From Alistipes sp. (GTDB lineage: Bacteria > Bacteroidota > Bacteroidia > Bacteroidales > Rikenellaceae), in contig JALFNK010000001.1 in NCBI GenBank assembly GCA_022782405.1, forward strand, positions 62,001-126,000: 64,000 nt of DNA, in the 5' to 3' direction. Positions 1 through 7,812 of this stretch are shown here, one piece after another. Made by a program: the position numbers and the translations under genes. The notes beneath the pieces are model-generated. The model was not told the origin of the DNA and did not search any database. It saw only the letters and a list, made by a program, of their open reading frames with translations. Position 1 is the stretch's first letter, and every line of letters starts with the position of its first letter.

Positions 1-832
1 TCTCCACGGGGCTTGCATCGATGTCGCGGGCTATTGTCTCGACGACCGATGCGGGGAATTGCTTCTGATAAAATATCCTGCGTATTCCATCTTTCCGGGC
101 CATGCGGATCAATTCCGCAAGACGTTTTGCAGACGGCTCTTTCCCATCGGTCTCCACAGCCTCCTGACGGATGCCGTAGTCGCGGGCATAGTAGGTGAGT
201 GCCGGATGATATACGATGAAATAACGGATTCCGCTGCGGGTTATCTTCTCCTCGGTGCGTCGGTCGAGCTGCCGCAGTTTTTCGGCCAGACGTTCGTAAT
301 TCTCCGTATATTTCACCGAGTCTGGCCAGGCTGTACGAATCGCTTCGTAGGCATTGGCCGCCATGCGCAGCAGTTCTCTGGGCGATGTCCATACATGGGG
401 ATCTATACCGTGCGCATGGCCTTCATGCATCTCCTTCCCATCGTCTGCGGATTTCAGCATTTCCCGATGGCTGTGGGCGCAGGTTCCTTCCAGCGGCTCT
501 ATGCCGCGGTCCAGGAGAACGATCTTCCCGTTATCCTCGATTTTTCGGAGCAACGAACTTTCGAAATCGAGAAGTCCGACGCCGAAGATCATCCGGGCCT
601 TGTTCAAAACCACGATCTGCCGGGGCGTAGGTTCGAACGTTTCGGGACTTGCTCCGGGAGGTACGAGCACGTCGATCGGGAAGTCGGTCCCGGTGATCTG
701 TTCTACGATATTGCGCAAAGGAAGAATCGTTACGCAAAGCCTCGTTTTTGTATCTTCATTCTTCGGCTGACTGCAGGCAACAGCGATCGAACCGATCAGC
801 ATCCCGAGAATTATTTTTCGTATAACGTTCAT
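1..832 (-). CDS. zinc/metal ABC transporter substrate-binding lipoprotein (ZnuA-like), 3' end cut by window
   Basis: This ORF runs off the left edge; 277 residues are visible from the ATG at 832. The N-terminus (MNVIRKIILG then SIAVACSQ) is a lipoprotein signal with the lipobox Cys at residue 20, so the protein should be anchored in an envelope membrane. The body matches the cluster A-I (ZnuA/TroA) metal-binding fold: 'DVLVPPGASPETFEPTP' carries the family P-G-x-S-P-E/H-x-F-E region, a His-rich loop (CAHSHRE ... MHEGHAHGIDPHVW) sits near residues 140-172, and 'YFIVYHPALTYYARDYG' is the conserved second half. Zn2+ or Mn2+ delivery to a membrane permease is inferred; the His-rich loop favours zinc. 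A compatible permease gene lies far away at 48478-49311 and no ATPase gene is visible. About 25-30 C-terminal residues are missing. Confidence 0.88.
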   Translation of the reverse strand, partial: MNVIRKIILGMLIGSIAVACSQPKNEDTKTRLCVTILPLRNIVEQITGTDFPIDVLVPPGASPETFEPTPRQIVVLNKARMIFGVGLLDFESSLLRKIEDNGKIVLLDRGIEPLEGTCAHSHREMLKSADDGKEMHEGHAHGIDPHVWTSPRELLRMAANAYEAIRTAWPDSVKYTENYERLAEKLRQLDRRTEEKITRSGIRYFIVYHPALTYYARDYGIRQEAVETDGKEPSAKRLAELIRMARKDGIRRIFYQKQFPASVVETIARDIDASPVE

Positions 833-1233
833 TTATAAATAGTTGTGTTGTTATACCGCACAGGAGGGGGAGTGCTCCTCACCTTTTCTGAAAAGTGTAC
901 GCATTTTACTCGTACAGAGCCTTCCGTGCTTTGTATCGGCGCGGCTGTTTTGCCGGCCGGCACTTGCAAATCATGCAAAGTTACTTAAAATTATTGTTAC
1001 TTCCGGCATGTTTTTCCGGCAGCGCCTTATATTTCTGTCTTATAGCGTCATTTGTATTCGGTTCATTTGTGGCCGCTTCAGATTGTGCTGACAGGAATCT
1101 CGCTTTTTATCGATATGTCAGATGTATATATCAGATCGTATGCATACTAATTTTTCCGTCTATAATTTAACATAATGTAAATATTATTTCATTTGTTGCC
1201 AACCGGTCTGATGTCGGCTGATATCGGTTCCGT
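833..1233. other. intergenic region (401 bp): znuA-like promoter region
   Basis: There is no convincing gene here. On the minus strand there is a TAACTTTG -7 element (976-983) about 140 bases before the znuA-like start, so that mRNA would carry a long leader. The leader holds a GGAG/CTCC-type hairpin around 861-882. Paired direct repeats lie across and behind the promoter (AGTAAC on the minus strand at 980-985 and 996-1001; TTCCGGCA on the plus strand at 1001-1008 and 1014-1021). The stretch 1090-1200 is AT-rich and featureless to the eye. Confidence 0.5.
976..983 (-). promoter_or_regulatory. Bacteroidetes -7 promoter element (TAACTTTG) for znuA-like gene
   Basis: On the minus strand the sequence TAACTTTG matches TAnnTTTG exactly. 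It lies 144 bases before the lipoprotein start. No clear -33 TTTG is seen. The AGTAAC direct repeat overlaps this element, which would suit an operator. Confidence 0.45.
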
Positions 1234-1701
1234 CTACCGGAACTCATAGATCATAATGTATTCATCTTCGGTTTCCCGAAAGATCCGGAATCCGGCTTTC
1301 CTGTACATGGCGGATGCGAAGTTTTCTTTCTGAACGGACAGCGATACGGCTTCGTATTCCAGGTTGCCTAATTCGCAAAGCAAGGCATGCAACAGTTGCC
1401 TACCTGTGCCTTGTCGTCTGTACGGAGCCTTTACCGCCATAGCCAGTTCGGGGATGCCGTCCCGAATAAAACCGTATCCATGCATGCGACGGCACCAGAT
1501 CGCCCCGATGATTTGAGAATCAGTCTCGGCGCATAGAGCTATGTCGGAACGTTCCGATCCGAATGCGTCGTAATAGATACGCATGGTCGGATGATTTACG
1601 ATTTCGATGGGTGGCGGCGTTGTCCCTTCGGGTCGGTAGACGGCATCGTAGAGAAAGCCTTTCAGCAATCCGTATTCATCGGGATGCATTTTGCGGATCA
1701 T
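1234..1701 (-). CDS. GNAT family N-acetyltransferase
   Basis: A 155-residue protein of the usual single-domain GNAT size. The acetyl-CoA binding motif A is visible as 'LAMAVKAPYRRQGTGRQLL' (R-R-Q-G-T-G, near residues 86-104), followed by the motif B region 'ALLCELGNLEYEAVSLSVQKENFASAMYRKAGF' with the typical N-x-x-A-x-x-x-Y-x-K-x-G-F. It should transfer an acetyl group from acetyl-CoA to an unknown amine. The start is the ATG at 1701. It lies 80 bp downstream of an XRE regulator on the same strand and may be co-transcribed with it. The substrate cannot be told from the sequence. Confidence 0.88.
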   Translation of the reverse strand: MIRKMHPDEYGLLKGFLYDAVYRPEGTTPPPIEIVNHPTMRIYYDAFGSERSDIALCAETDSQIIGAIWCRRMHGYGFIRDGIPELAMAVKAPYRRQGTGRQLLHALLCELGNLEYEAVSLSVQKENFASAMYRKAGFRIFRETEDEYIMIYEFR

Positions 1702-1781
1702 ACAGTCTGTATTTTCAGTCGTTCGCCGGGAAAATGGATGGTTCTCGAGAATGCGATATTTCCGATTCCTGTCCGGAATTT

Positions 1782-2252
1782 TTATTTCATCGCATTCTCG
1801 GGCGAATAACTTTCAAAGGTTCGATCATCGTAAAATATCACGATACGGGCGATGGAACTTTTCGGATGTACTCCTGTTGTTTCCTTTGTCGACCGTATTT
1901 CCGGATCGGTTCCGCCGGCTGTTCCCGATTTACCCGTCATATCGGATGCGGGCGTTTCGGAGGTAGAAAAGAGATTGCCGTACCCTTCGCGTTCGGGATT
2001 TGGAGTCTTCGGCTGATAAGATGATGCCGTTCCGTCGGTTTGATCCCGATACATGTTCGGTGCATCGAGCAGAAGCCAATCGGGATTGACCCGAGGAAAG
2101 CGGCGTAGGATTTTTTGCAGCAGATCGAATCCCGGTTTGTTACGTCCTGCAAGAATATGGGATATTCCGGCCGGATTGACATCGAGGATCTCTGCGAGCT
2201 GGCTTGACCTCAATCCTTCATTTTGCATCAATGCGAGCAATTTTTCCTTCAT
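1782..2252 (-). CDS. XRE-family helix-turn-helix transcriptional regulator
   Basis: A 156-residue protein whose first ~70 residues form an XRE-type HTH (LRSSQLAEILDVNPAGISHI then LAGRNKPGFDLLQKILRRFP; the recognition helix includes NPAGISHILAGRN). The remainder is a Ser/Thr/Pro-rich linker ending in a short conserved-looking tail (ARIVIFYDDRTFESYSPEN) that recurs in Bacteroidetes XRE proteins. It is probably a DNA-binding regulator; the target is unknown. Upstream lies an exact TATTTTTG promoter element overlapped by a TTTACAAA box, with two TTTGTAAA copies just behind, so autoregulation is plausible. The GNAT gene follows on the same strand. Confidence 0.85.
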   Translation of the reverse strand: MKEKLLALMQNEGLRSSQLAEILDVNPAGISHILAGRNKPGFDLLQKILRRFPRVNPDWLLLDAPNMYRDQTDGTASSYQPKTPNPEREGYGNLFSTSETPASDMTGKSGTAGGTDPEIRSTKETTGVHPKSSIARIVIFYDDRTFESYSPENAMK

Positions 2253-2267
2253 CAGCTGAATTTTTTA

Positions 2268-2275
2268 CAAAAATA
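2268..2275 (-). promoter_or_regulatory. -7 promoter element (TATTTTTG) for XRE regulator
   Basis: TATTTTTG on the minus strand fits TAnnTTTG and lies 16 bases before the XRE start. The box is overlapped by TTTACAAA (2264-2271), a candidate operator half. Confidence 0.5.
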
Positions 2276-2511
2276 AACATTTTTCTTTTGTAAAGCAATA
2301 GAAAATGTCATTTGTAAAATGTTAATAAGTGTTGAAAATGTTTACATCTGTCATTAATTTGCTATGGTTAAAAATGCACCTCTGCAAGAATATAATTCTT
2401 TTGTTTATATAAATTGTGATAATTGTCTGATGTAATGTGGTTTGATACTTTAAAATACGCCTCTTCCCCTGTTTGTCTATGTATTTTCGTATTCCCGTGT
2501 CTATTATTTAA

Positions 2512-2637
2512 CTATAACTTCATATGATCCGTATAAGTAGTGATATAATGGCGATTACAATTGAATGTATAATATTTTAACCCTCCTTTTCCGGCATCTG
2601 AAGCTTGCTTTACTACCCTGTTGTTTGAATTTTCCAT
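2512..2637 (-). CDS. possible small protein (41 aa), uncertain
   Basis: A 41-codon ORF beginning MENSNNRVVKQASDAGKGG and ending in HMKL. An in-frame ATG further upstream at 2712 would make 66 residues. A minus-strand TACATTTG element at 2721-2728 could drive it. Codon use is AT-rich and unlike the neighbouring GC-rich genes, which means either a chance ORF in an AT-rich gap or a small recently acquired gene. No function can be assigned. Confidence 0.22.
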   Translation of the reverse strand: MENSNNRVVKQASDAGKGGLKYYTFNCNRHYITTYTDHMKL

Positions 2638-2720
2638 ATGTATTGTTTGTTTGTTTTCAACAGATGGGATATTTACAAGAGTAAATACTATGGCAAATTC
2701 ATACACATACAATCGATTTA

Positions 2721-2728
2721 CAAATGTA
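2721..2728 (-). promoter_or_regulatory. candidate -7 element (TACATTTG) inside a palindrome
   Basis: TACATTTG on the minus strand matches TAnnTTTG and sits within the 14-bp palindrome TTTACA-AA-TGTAAA (2717-2730). This combines a core promoter element with an operator-like inverted repeat. Confidence 0.35.
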
Positions 2729-2830
2729 AAGCACCCTACCCTTTTTTGTGATTTTTTGGCAATATATCGATGACGTGAATCTCTATGATGAAAATTTTCT
2801 CAGCGTTTGTTTTTACGCCTATATTATGTT

Positions 2831-2880
2831 AAAAAATAATCAGGCGCGTGATGTTAATAACTCACCACACGCCTGATTAT
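2831..2880 (-). terminator. rho-independent terminator downstream of HIT gene
   Basis: An inverted repeat ATAATCAGGCG (2836-2846) / CGCCTGATTAT (2870-2880), with extra GTG/CAC pairs inside, is followed on the minus strand by six T. It lies 30 bases after the HIT stop codon. Confidence 0.85.
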
Positions 2881-2909
2881 AAGTTGTTTTTATGTTTGTA
2901 AAACCGCTC

Positions 2910-3296
2910 CTATCGGGCCAGTTTTTCTGCGATTTCCTGGAACTCTTCCGGAGAGAGATGGAGCTTTTCACGATGGAAATCGACGTCGTTTTCGCTTTGG
3001 ATCGGGATCAGGTGGATGTGCGCATGGGGCACTTCCATTCCTAAAACGACTACGGCTACCCTTGCGCATGCTATTTCGCGCTTGATGCGTGCGGCAATCT
3101 TTTTGGCGAAGACCATCATTCCGGCCAATGTCTCATCGTCGAGGTCGAACAGGTAATCGACTTCCTGCTTCGGAACGACGAGCGTGTGCCCTTTCGTAAG
3201 CGGGTTGATATCGAGAAATGCGTAGTACTTGTCGTCTTCTGCGACCTTGTACGAGGGGATCTCCCCTGCGATGATGCGTGAAAAAATCGTTGCCAT
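2910..3296 (-). CDS. HIT family nucleotide-binding protein (HinT-like)
   Basis: A 128-residue single-domain histidine triad protein. The HIT motif H-x-H-x-H is present as 'VPHAHIHLIP' (His91, 93, 95), and the N-terminal half 'IFSRIIAGEIPSYKV ... AFLDINPLTKGHTLVVPK' is the standard HinT fold. Members hydrolyse AMP-lysine-like phosphoramidates and related adenylates; the physiological substrate is unknown. The start is an ATG at 3296. It is preceded by a 232-bp gap and followed by its own terminator, so it is probably transcribed alone or as the last gene of the spoT operon. Confidence 0.93.
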   Translation of the reverse strand: MATIFSRIIAGEIPSYKVAEDDKYYAFLDINPLTKGHTLVVPKQEVDYLFDLDDETLAGMMVFAKKIAARIKREIACARVAVVVLGMEVPHAHIHLIPIQSENDVDFHREKLHLSPEEFQEIAEKLAR

Positions 3297-3528
3297 GATG
3301 TTTTTTGTTAAAATATACTTGTCTCTTCTTTTTGGTTGGGCGCTGGTATGCCCTCTCCTTATCGATGTTAGGGCCTATAACGTCTTCTTGCCGGTGTTTA
3401 TGCATTCGCGGAATTTTCGACGGAGGTGCGCCAGCGTCGTTCCTTCCCCGGGAACAGGAGCTCTTTCCGTGTGTCCTCTCCGGATGTCCACTATTGCCGG
3501 AAGTTGGTGTAATGTCGGTTATGGCGTG

Positions 3529-4041
3529 TTATTCGTCGAATTTTGGCTTCAGTATTTCCGAATATATCACGGCTCTGCTCAGGTCGAAATCCGCAGCGAT
3601 TTCAGCTCCGGAAGCCTCATTTTGCCCGGGTGTACACTTCTCCAACTTCGGAGAGGGCGTCGGAGTGTCGGATTGTCGGGGCGGTTTTGTTGTTTTTCCG
3701 ATATTTGCGGCAGTTCCGGGCTGTACCATGCGGGGACTTGCGCTTTTTTTGCGGGTGTCGATGTGCCGACCCTGTTCTGTTTGTGCACGATGTTCCACAG
3801 CGGGGCGGGAAACAGGGGCTTTCCGTGGTGCCGGTTCTTCGGAGGTTGATAAATCCGGCAGCCCGGGAATCTGCGGCCATGCTGGCCATCCTGACGGGGT
3901 CGGATTCGATGCGGTGTCAGCCGGTCGGTCGGCTTTCTCATCGGGGGGCGCTGCCGATCGGGCGCGGGCTTTCCGGCCTCGCGAGGCAATGGTGGCGGCT
4001 AAGATCACCACAATCCATATGAGTGTCGAAAAGTCTTCCAC
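3529..4041 (-). CDS. small hypothetical membrane-anchored protein with conserved C-terminal tail
   Basis: 170 residues from a GTG start at 4041, six bases after the spoT stop. Residues 6-19 (TLIWIVVILAATIA) form one N-terminal membrane segment. They are followed by a basic stretch (SRGRKARAR), a long Pro/Ser/Thr-rich low-complexity middle, and a well-structured end 'DFDLSRAVIYSEILKPKFDE'. I have the impression that this last motif recurs at the C-terminus of short Bacteroidetes proteins, which would make it the functional part with the middle as a spacer. The coupling to spoT suggests co-expression. Function unknown. Confidence 0.65.
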   Translation of the reverse strand: MEDFSTLIWIVVILAATIASRGRKARARSAAPPDEKADRPADTASNPTPSGWPAWPQIPGLPDLSTSEEPAPRKAPVSRPAVEHRAQTEQGRHIDTRKKSASPRMVQPGTAANIGKTTKPPRQSDTPTPSPKLEKCTPGQNEASGAEIAADFDLSRAVIYSEILKPKFDE

Positions 4042-4047
4042 GGCACC

Positions 4048-6267
4048 TTAACTGATAGTTCTTTTGATCGTATCTATTCCTTTTATTTCTCGAAGTTTAT
4101 CCATTACAGCGTTTAGGCTTTCGGCGTCTTTTACATAGAGGCTGACGTTGCCCTCGAAAATGCCGTCATGGCTGTGGATGTTCACTTCGCGGATGTTGAT
4201 GTTGAAGTCGTCGCTCACGACTTTGGCCAGATCGAGCAGCAGTCCCTGTCGGTCGATACCTCGCAATTCGGTCGTAACCAAATAGGACATGGCCTTGTGT
4301 TGCGACCATTTGATCTCCTCCTTGACGATGTTTTTGCCGTATTGGGCCGCCAGGCGGTTCAGTTCGTCGCAGGTGGCCTTGTGGACAATGATCTTGCCGG
4401 TTGCGGGGTCTCTGTACCCTACGACCTTGTCTCCGGGAATCGGTTTGCAGCAGGCTGCGATCTCGAAAACCGGTTCGTCTCCGGCCTCTTTCTGCGGGGT
4501 TGTTGCGGGGACGGCATCGCCCGCCTCGTCGGTCTCCTCCTCCTTCTTCTGGGGAATGAAGAGGGTCCAGAACTTGAGAATCTTGCTTTTCGAATTGACT
4601 TTGAGGACCTTTTCCAGATCGTCCAAAGAGACGATGCCTGCCCCGATTTTGCTGTACAGCTCCTCCTTGTTGTTGCTTTCGTAGATCGGGACGATCTTTC
4701 GCAATACCCTGCCGCTGAGCTGGATGTTGAGCGATTTCATCTTCTCCTTGAGCATCTGCATGCCTCGCTCGATGTTGTTTTGGCGTTCGCGCTTGAGGAA
4801 GCTTTTGATGGCGGATTTCGCCTTGGCTGTCGTTACGATATCCAGCCATTCGGGCTTCGGGCGGGCCGTGTCGGCCGTGATGATCTCGATTTGGTCGCCG
4901 CTGTTGATCTGCGTGGTGATCGGTTCGAGCTTGTGGTTGATCTTGGCGCTGATCGCGCTGTTCCCGATTTTCGAGTGTATGTCGTATGCGAAATCCAGGG
5001 CGGTTGCTCCGAAAGGCATTTTCCGGGCTTCTCCTTTTGGCGTAAATACTACGATTTCAGAAGTATACAGCGATAACTTGAAGTTGTCCAGGAAGTCTAC
5101 GGCGTTCTCCGTCGGGCTGTTCAGCGCCGCACGGATCTGCTTGAGCCATTTGTCGAATTCGTCTTCGTCCTGCGAGATGGTCGCATGCTTGTATTTCCAG
5201 TGTGCGGCAAAACCCCGTTCGGCAATGTCCTCCATGCGTTGCGTGCGGATCTGCACCTCGACCCATACGCCGTCGGGCCCCATTACCGTCGAATGCAGGG
5301 CTTCATATCCGTTGGCCTTGGGCATCGAGATCCAGTCGCGCAACCGGTCGGGCTTGGGGGTGTAGATGTCGGTGATCGTGGAGTAAATCTGCCAGCACTG
5401 GGTCTTTTCCGAGGGGAACGGCAGGGGCTTGAAGACGATGCGGATGGCGAACAGGTCGTAGATCTCCTCGAAGGGGATCTGCTTGCGCTGCATCTTCGAC
5501 CAGATCGAATAGACGCTTTTCACGCGCCCGGAAATCTCGTAGTTGAAGTTGTCGCGGTTGAGCGCGGCAATGATCGGGGCGTTGAACTTGTCGATGAACT
5601 CCTTGCGTGAGGCTTCGCTCTCCTGGAGCTTCTGGGTGATTTCGGCATACTGCTGCGGGAAGCGGTATTTCATGCAGAGATCTTCGAGCTCGCTCTTGAT
5701 CGAATAGAGTCCGAGCCGGTAGGCCAGCGGAGCAAAGAGGTAGATGGTCTCTCCGGTGATCTTGATCTGTTTGTTGAGAGGCATGGAGCCCAGTGTGCGC
5801 ATGTTGTGCAGGCGGTCGGCGATCTTGATCAGGATGACCCGCACGTCGTCCGAGAGTGTGAGGAGCACCTTGCGGAAATACTCGGCCTGCTCGGAGGTGT
5901 CGGCGTTGAACACGCCGGCCATCTTGGTCAGCCCGTCTACCATCGAGGCGATTTTGGGACCGAAGATGCGTTCCATGTCCTCCACGGTGTACTCCGTGTC
6001 TTCGACCACATCGTGCAGCAGGGCTGCGACCACGGATTTCACGCCGAGTCCGATCTCCTCGATGACGATCTTGGCCACGGCGATGGGATGCAGGAGGTAC
6101 GGCTCGCCGGAACGGCGCCGTACCCCTTCATGTGCCTCCTTGGCCAGGAAAAATGCCCGTTTGATGAAATTCCAGTCCTCGTCGTTCTTGCAGATCTTCG
6201 TGCACGAGTACAGCAGGTCATCCCATTTTTCCTTGATCAGGGCTTCATCCTCGGCGGTGTATCCCAT
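4048..6267 (-). CDS. bifunctional (p)ppGpp synthetase/hydrolase, RelA/SpoT family
   Basis: 739 residues, the full length of a long RSH enzyme. The HD hydrolase domain is intact (His60; His85-Asp86 in 'ALLHDVVEDTEYT'). The synthetase domain follows, with 'GRVKSVYSIWSKM' and the substrate-binding 'NGYEALHSTVMGPDG'. Next come a TGS domain (VVFTPKGEARKMPFGATALD near residues 408-427), the conserved Cys pair region 'AACCKPIPGDKVVGY', and a C-terminal ACT domain (about 660-739). The protein should make and degrade the stringent-response alarmone at the ribosome/cytosol. The gene begins three bases after the recA stop, so the two are almost certainly co-transcribed. Confidence 0.96.
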   Translation of the reverse strand: MGYTAEDEALIKEKWDDLLYSCTKICKNDEDWNFIKRAFFLAKEAHEGVRRRSGEPYLLHPIAVAKIVIEEIGLGVKSVVAALLHDVVEDTEYTVEDMERIFGPKIASMVDGLTKMAGVFNADTSEQAEYFRKVLLTLSDDVRVILIKIADRLHNMRTLGSMPLNKQIKITGETIYLFAPLAYRLGLYSIKSELEDLCMKYRFPQQYAEITQKLQESEASRKEFIDKFNAPIIAALNRDNFNYEISGRVKSVYSIWSKMQRKQIPFEEIYDLFAIRIVFKPLPFPSEKTQCWQIYSTITDIYTPKPDRLRDWISMPKANGYEALHSTVMGPDGVWVEVQIRTQRMEDIAERGFAAHWKYKHATISQDEDEFDKWLKQIRAALNSPTENAVDFLDNFKLSLYTSEIVVFTPKGEARKMPFGATALDFAYDIHSKIGNSAISAKINHKLEPITTQINSGDQIEIITADTARPKPEWLDIVTTAKAKSAIKSFLKRERQNNIERGMQMLKEKMKSLNIQLSGRVLRKIVPIYESNNKEELYSKIGAGIVSLDDLEKVLKVNSKSKILKFWTLFIPQKKEEETDEAGDAVPATTPQKEAGDEPVFEIAACCKPIPGDKVVGYRDPATGKIIVHKATCDELNRLAAQYGKNIVKEEIKWSQHKAMSYLVTTELRGIDRQGLLLDLAKVVSDDFNINIREVNIHSHDGIFEGNVSLYVKDAESLNAVMDKLREIKGIDTIKRTIS

Positions 6268-6270
6268 GGG

Positions 6271-7284
6271 CTACTCTTTTTTGTTTTTCATGGCTTCGCG
6301 CACCTTCTCCTCGATCTCCGAGGCGAGGGCTTCGTCCGACTTGAGCAGTTCCTTGACGGCGTCGCGGCCCTGGCCGATCTTGCGGTCTCCGTAGGAGAAC
6401 CACGATCCGGCCTTCTTGATGATGCCGTAATCGACGCCGAGGTCGATGATCTCGCCGATCTTCGAGATACCCTCGCCGAACATGATATCGAATTCCGCCC
6501 GTTTGAACGGAGGTGCCACCTTGTTCTTCACGACTTTGACCTTCGTGCGGGTTCCGAGCTGCTCCTCGCCGTCCTTGATGACCGACATGCGGCGGATGTC
6601 GATGCGCACCGAAGCGTAGAACTTCAGGGCGTTTCCGCCGGTCGTCGTCTCGGGGTTGCCGTAGACGATGCCGATCTTGTCGCGCAGCTGGTTGATGAAG
6701 ATGCAGACGGTCTTGGTCTTCGAGATGCTCGAGGTGAGCTTGCGCAGGGCCTGCGACATGAGGCGGGCCTGGAGGCCCATCTTCGCATCGCCCATCTCGC
6801 CCTCGATCTCGGCTTTGGGTGTCAGTGCCGCCACGGAGTCGATGACGATGATGTCGATGGCGCTCGAGCGGATCAGCGAGTCGGCGATTTCGAGGGCCTG
6901 CTCGCCGTTGTCGGGCTGCGAAATGAGCAGGTTGTCCACATCCACGCCCAGCTTCTGGGCATAGAAACTGTCGAAGGCGTGTTCGGCGTCGATGAATGCC
7001 GCAATGCCGCCGGCCTTCTGGGCTTCGGCGATGGCGTGGATCGCCAGCGTGGTTTTACCCGACGATTCGGGGCCGAAGATCTCGATGACGCGCCCCTTGG
7101 GGTATCCGCCGACGCCGAGGGCCATGTCGAGGGTGATCGATCCGGTCGGAATCACCGGGATGTCGTTCACCTCCGTGCTGTTCATGCGCATGATCGACCC
7201 TTTGCCGAAGTCCTTTTCTATCTTTTCCATCACCGCGTTCAAGACTTTGAGCTTGTCCGGGTTCACTTGTGCTTTTTCTGCCAT
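6271..7284 (-). CDS. recA: recombinase RecA
   Basis: 337 residues, a complete RecA. The Walker A box GPESSGKTT is at residues 71-79, the Walker B region is '[17 protein letters not shown]', and the DNA-binding loop region reads '[20 protein letters not shown]'. RecA forms ATP-dependent filaments on single-stranded DNA for homologous recombination and for the SOS response where LexA exists. The start is the ATG at 7284. It is preceded by a small secreted-protein gene (63-bp gap) and bcp, and followed three bases later by the (p)ppGpp synthetase gene. No LexA-type box can be asserted in the short upstream gap. Confidence 0.98.
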   Translation of the reverse strand: MAEKAQVNPDKLKVLNAVMEKIEKDFGKGSIMRMNSTEVNDIPVIPTGSITLDMALGVGGYPKGRVIEIFGPESSGKTTLAIHAIAEAQKAGGIAAFIDAEHAFDSFYAQKLGVDVDNLLISQPDNGEQALEIADSLIRSSAIDIIVIDSVAALTPKAEIEGEMGDAKMGLQARLMSQALRKLTSSISKTKTVCIFINQLRDKIGIVYGNPETTTGGNALKFYASVRIDIRRMSVIKDGEEQLGTRTKVKVVKNKVAPPFKRAEFDIMFGEGISKIGEIIDLGVDYGIIKKAGSWFSYGDRKIGQGRDAVKELLKSDEALASEIEEKVREAMKNKKE

Positions 7285-7347
7285 TTACTTGTTCGGTATG
7301 AATAGGTTAATTGCTTCTGTTTCTCTTCTGTGCCGGTTGCCTCTGCC

Positions 7348-7812
7348 CTATTTGGACGGTACGGGCCGCGGCGGTGCGGATCTCTTTTCGCGGTCCAGCT
7401 CCCTGATGTCGCGCATCGGGAACCGGATGATCCGAGCATCGAGCGCCCGGTCCGGATAAGGGCTCCAGTTGCCGTTGTTGCCGACGCTCAGACGCCACTC
7501 CCCCAGATCGACCGACGGATCGCTCGGCGAGGCGCTGCGGGCGGCGCCTTCCGATGCTTCCAGAGCCCGTTCGCGGGCTCTTTCACGCATCATGCGGGCC
7601 ACTTCCCGGCGTTCGCGCTGCAGGGGGTCGACCTCGTCGCGGATCCACCGCATGTCGGCCCGTATCCCTGCGTCGTGGGGAACACCCTCGAAAAATCGTT
7701 GCATTTCGGAACGCACGCCCGGGGTCATGCAGCCCGGAAGCTCCTGCCCCCGTACTGCGGCTGCCGCCAACAGGAGGACGGCGAGCGTGGCGATCCGTTC
7801 GATGCGTTTCAT
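7348..7812 (-). CDS. hypothetical secreted/periplasmic protein
   Basis: 154 residues. The N-terminus 'MKRIERIATLAVLLLAAAAVRGQ' is a clear signal peptide with cleavage probably after AAAVRG. The mature part is highly charged and Arg-rich ('REVARMMRERARERALE', likely helical) and ends in an acidic/basic tail. No known domain is recognised. Its ATG overlaps the bcp stop codon by four bases (ATGA), so it is translationally coupled to the peroxiredoxin, and recA follows after 63 bp. A role at the envelope is all that can be inferred. Confidence 0.75.
   Translation of the reverse strand: MKRIERIATLAVLLLAAAAVRGQELPGCMTPGVRSEMQRFFEGVPHDAGIRADMRWIRDEVDPLQRERREVARMMRERARERALEASEGAARSASPSDPSVDLGEWRLSVGNNGNWSPYPDRALDARIIRFPMRDIRELDREKRSAPPRPVPSK

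Larger units (their letters stand above)
2253..2909. other. AT-rich intergenic region (657 bp) with candidate operators, a possible small ORF and the hinT terminator
   Basis: This stretch is strikingly AT-richer than its surroundings. It holds the promoter of the XRE gene, TTTGTAAA/TTTACAAA boxes (2264-2271, 2287-2294, 2311-2318, 2717-2724), a perfect TTTACA-AA-TGTAAA palindrome at 2717-2730 containing a minus-strand TACATTTG, a weak 41-codon ORF at 2512-2637, and a terminator at 2831-2880. Nothing else is recognisable. Confidence 0.5.

Noticed and set aside
906..974. 22-codon ORF with a C-K-C motif in the znuA-like leader region
   Set aside because: Its ATG coincides with the expected transcription start after TAACTTTG, so it would be leaderless at best; no supporting feature.
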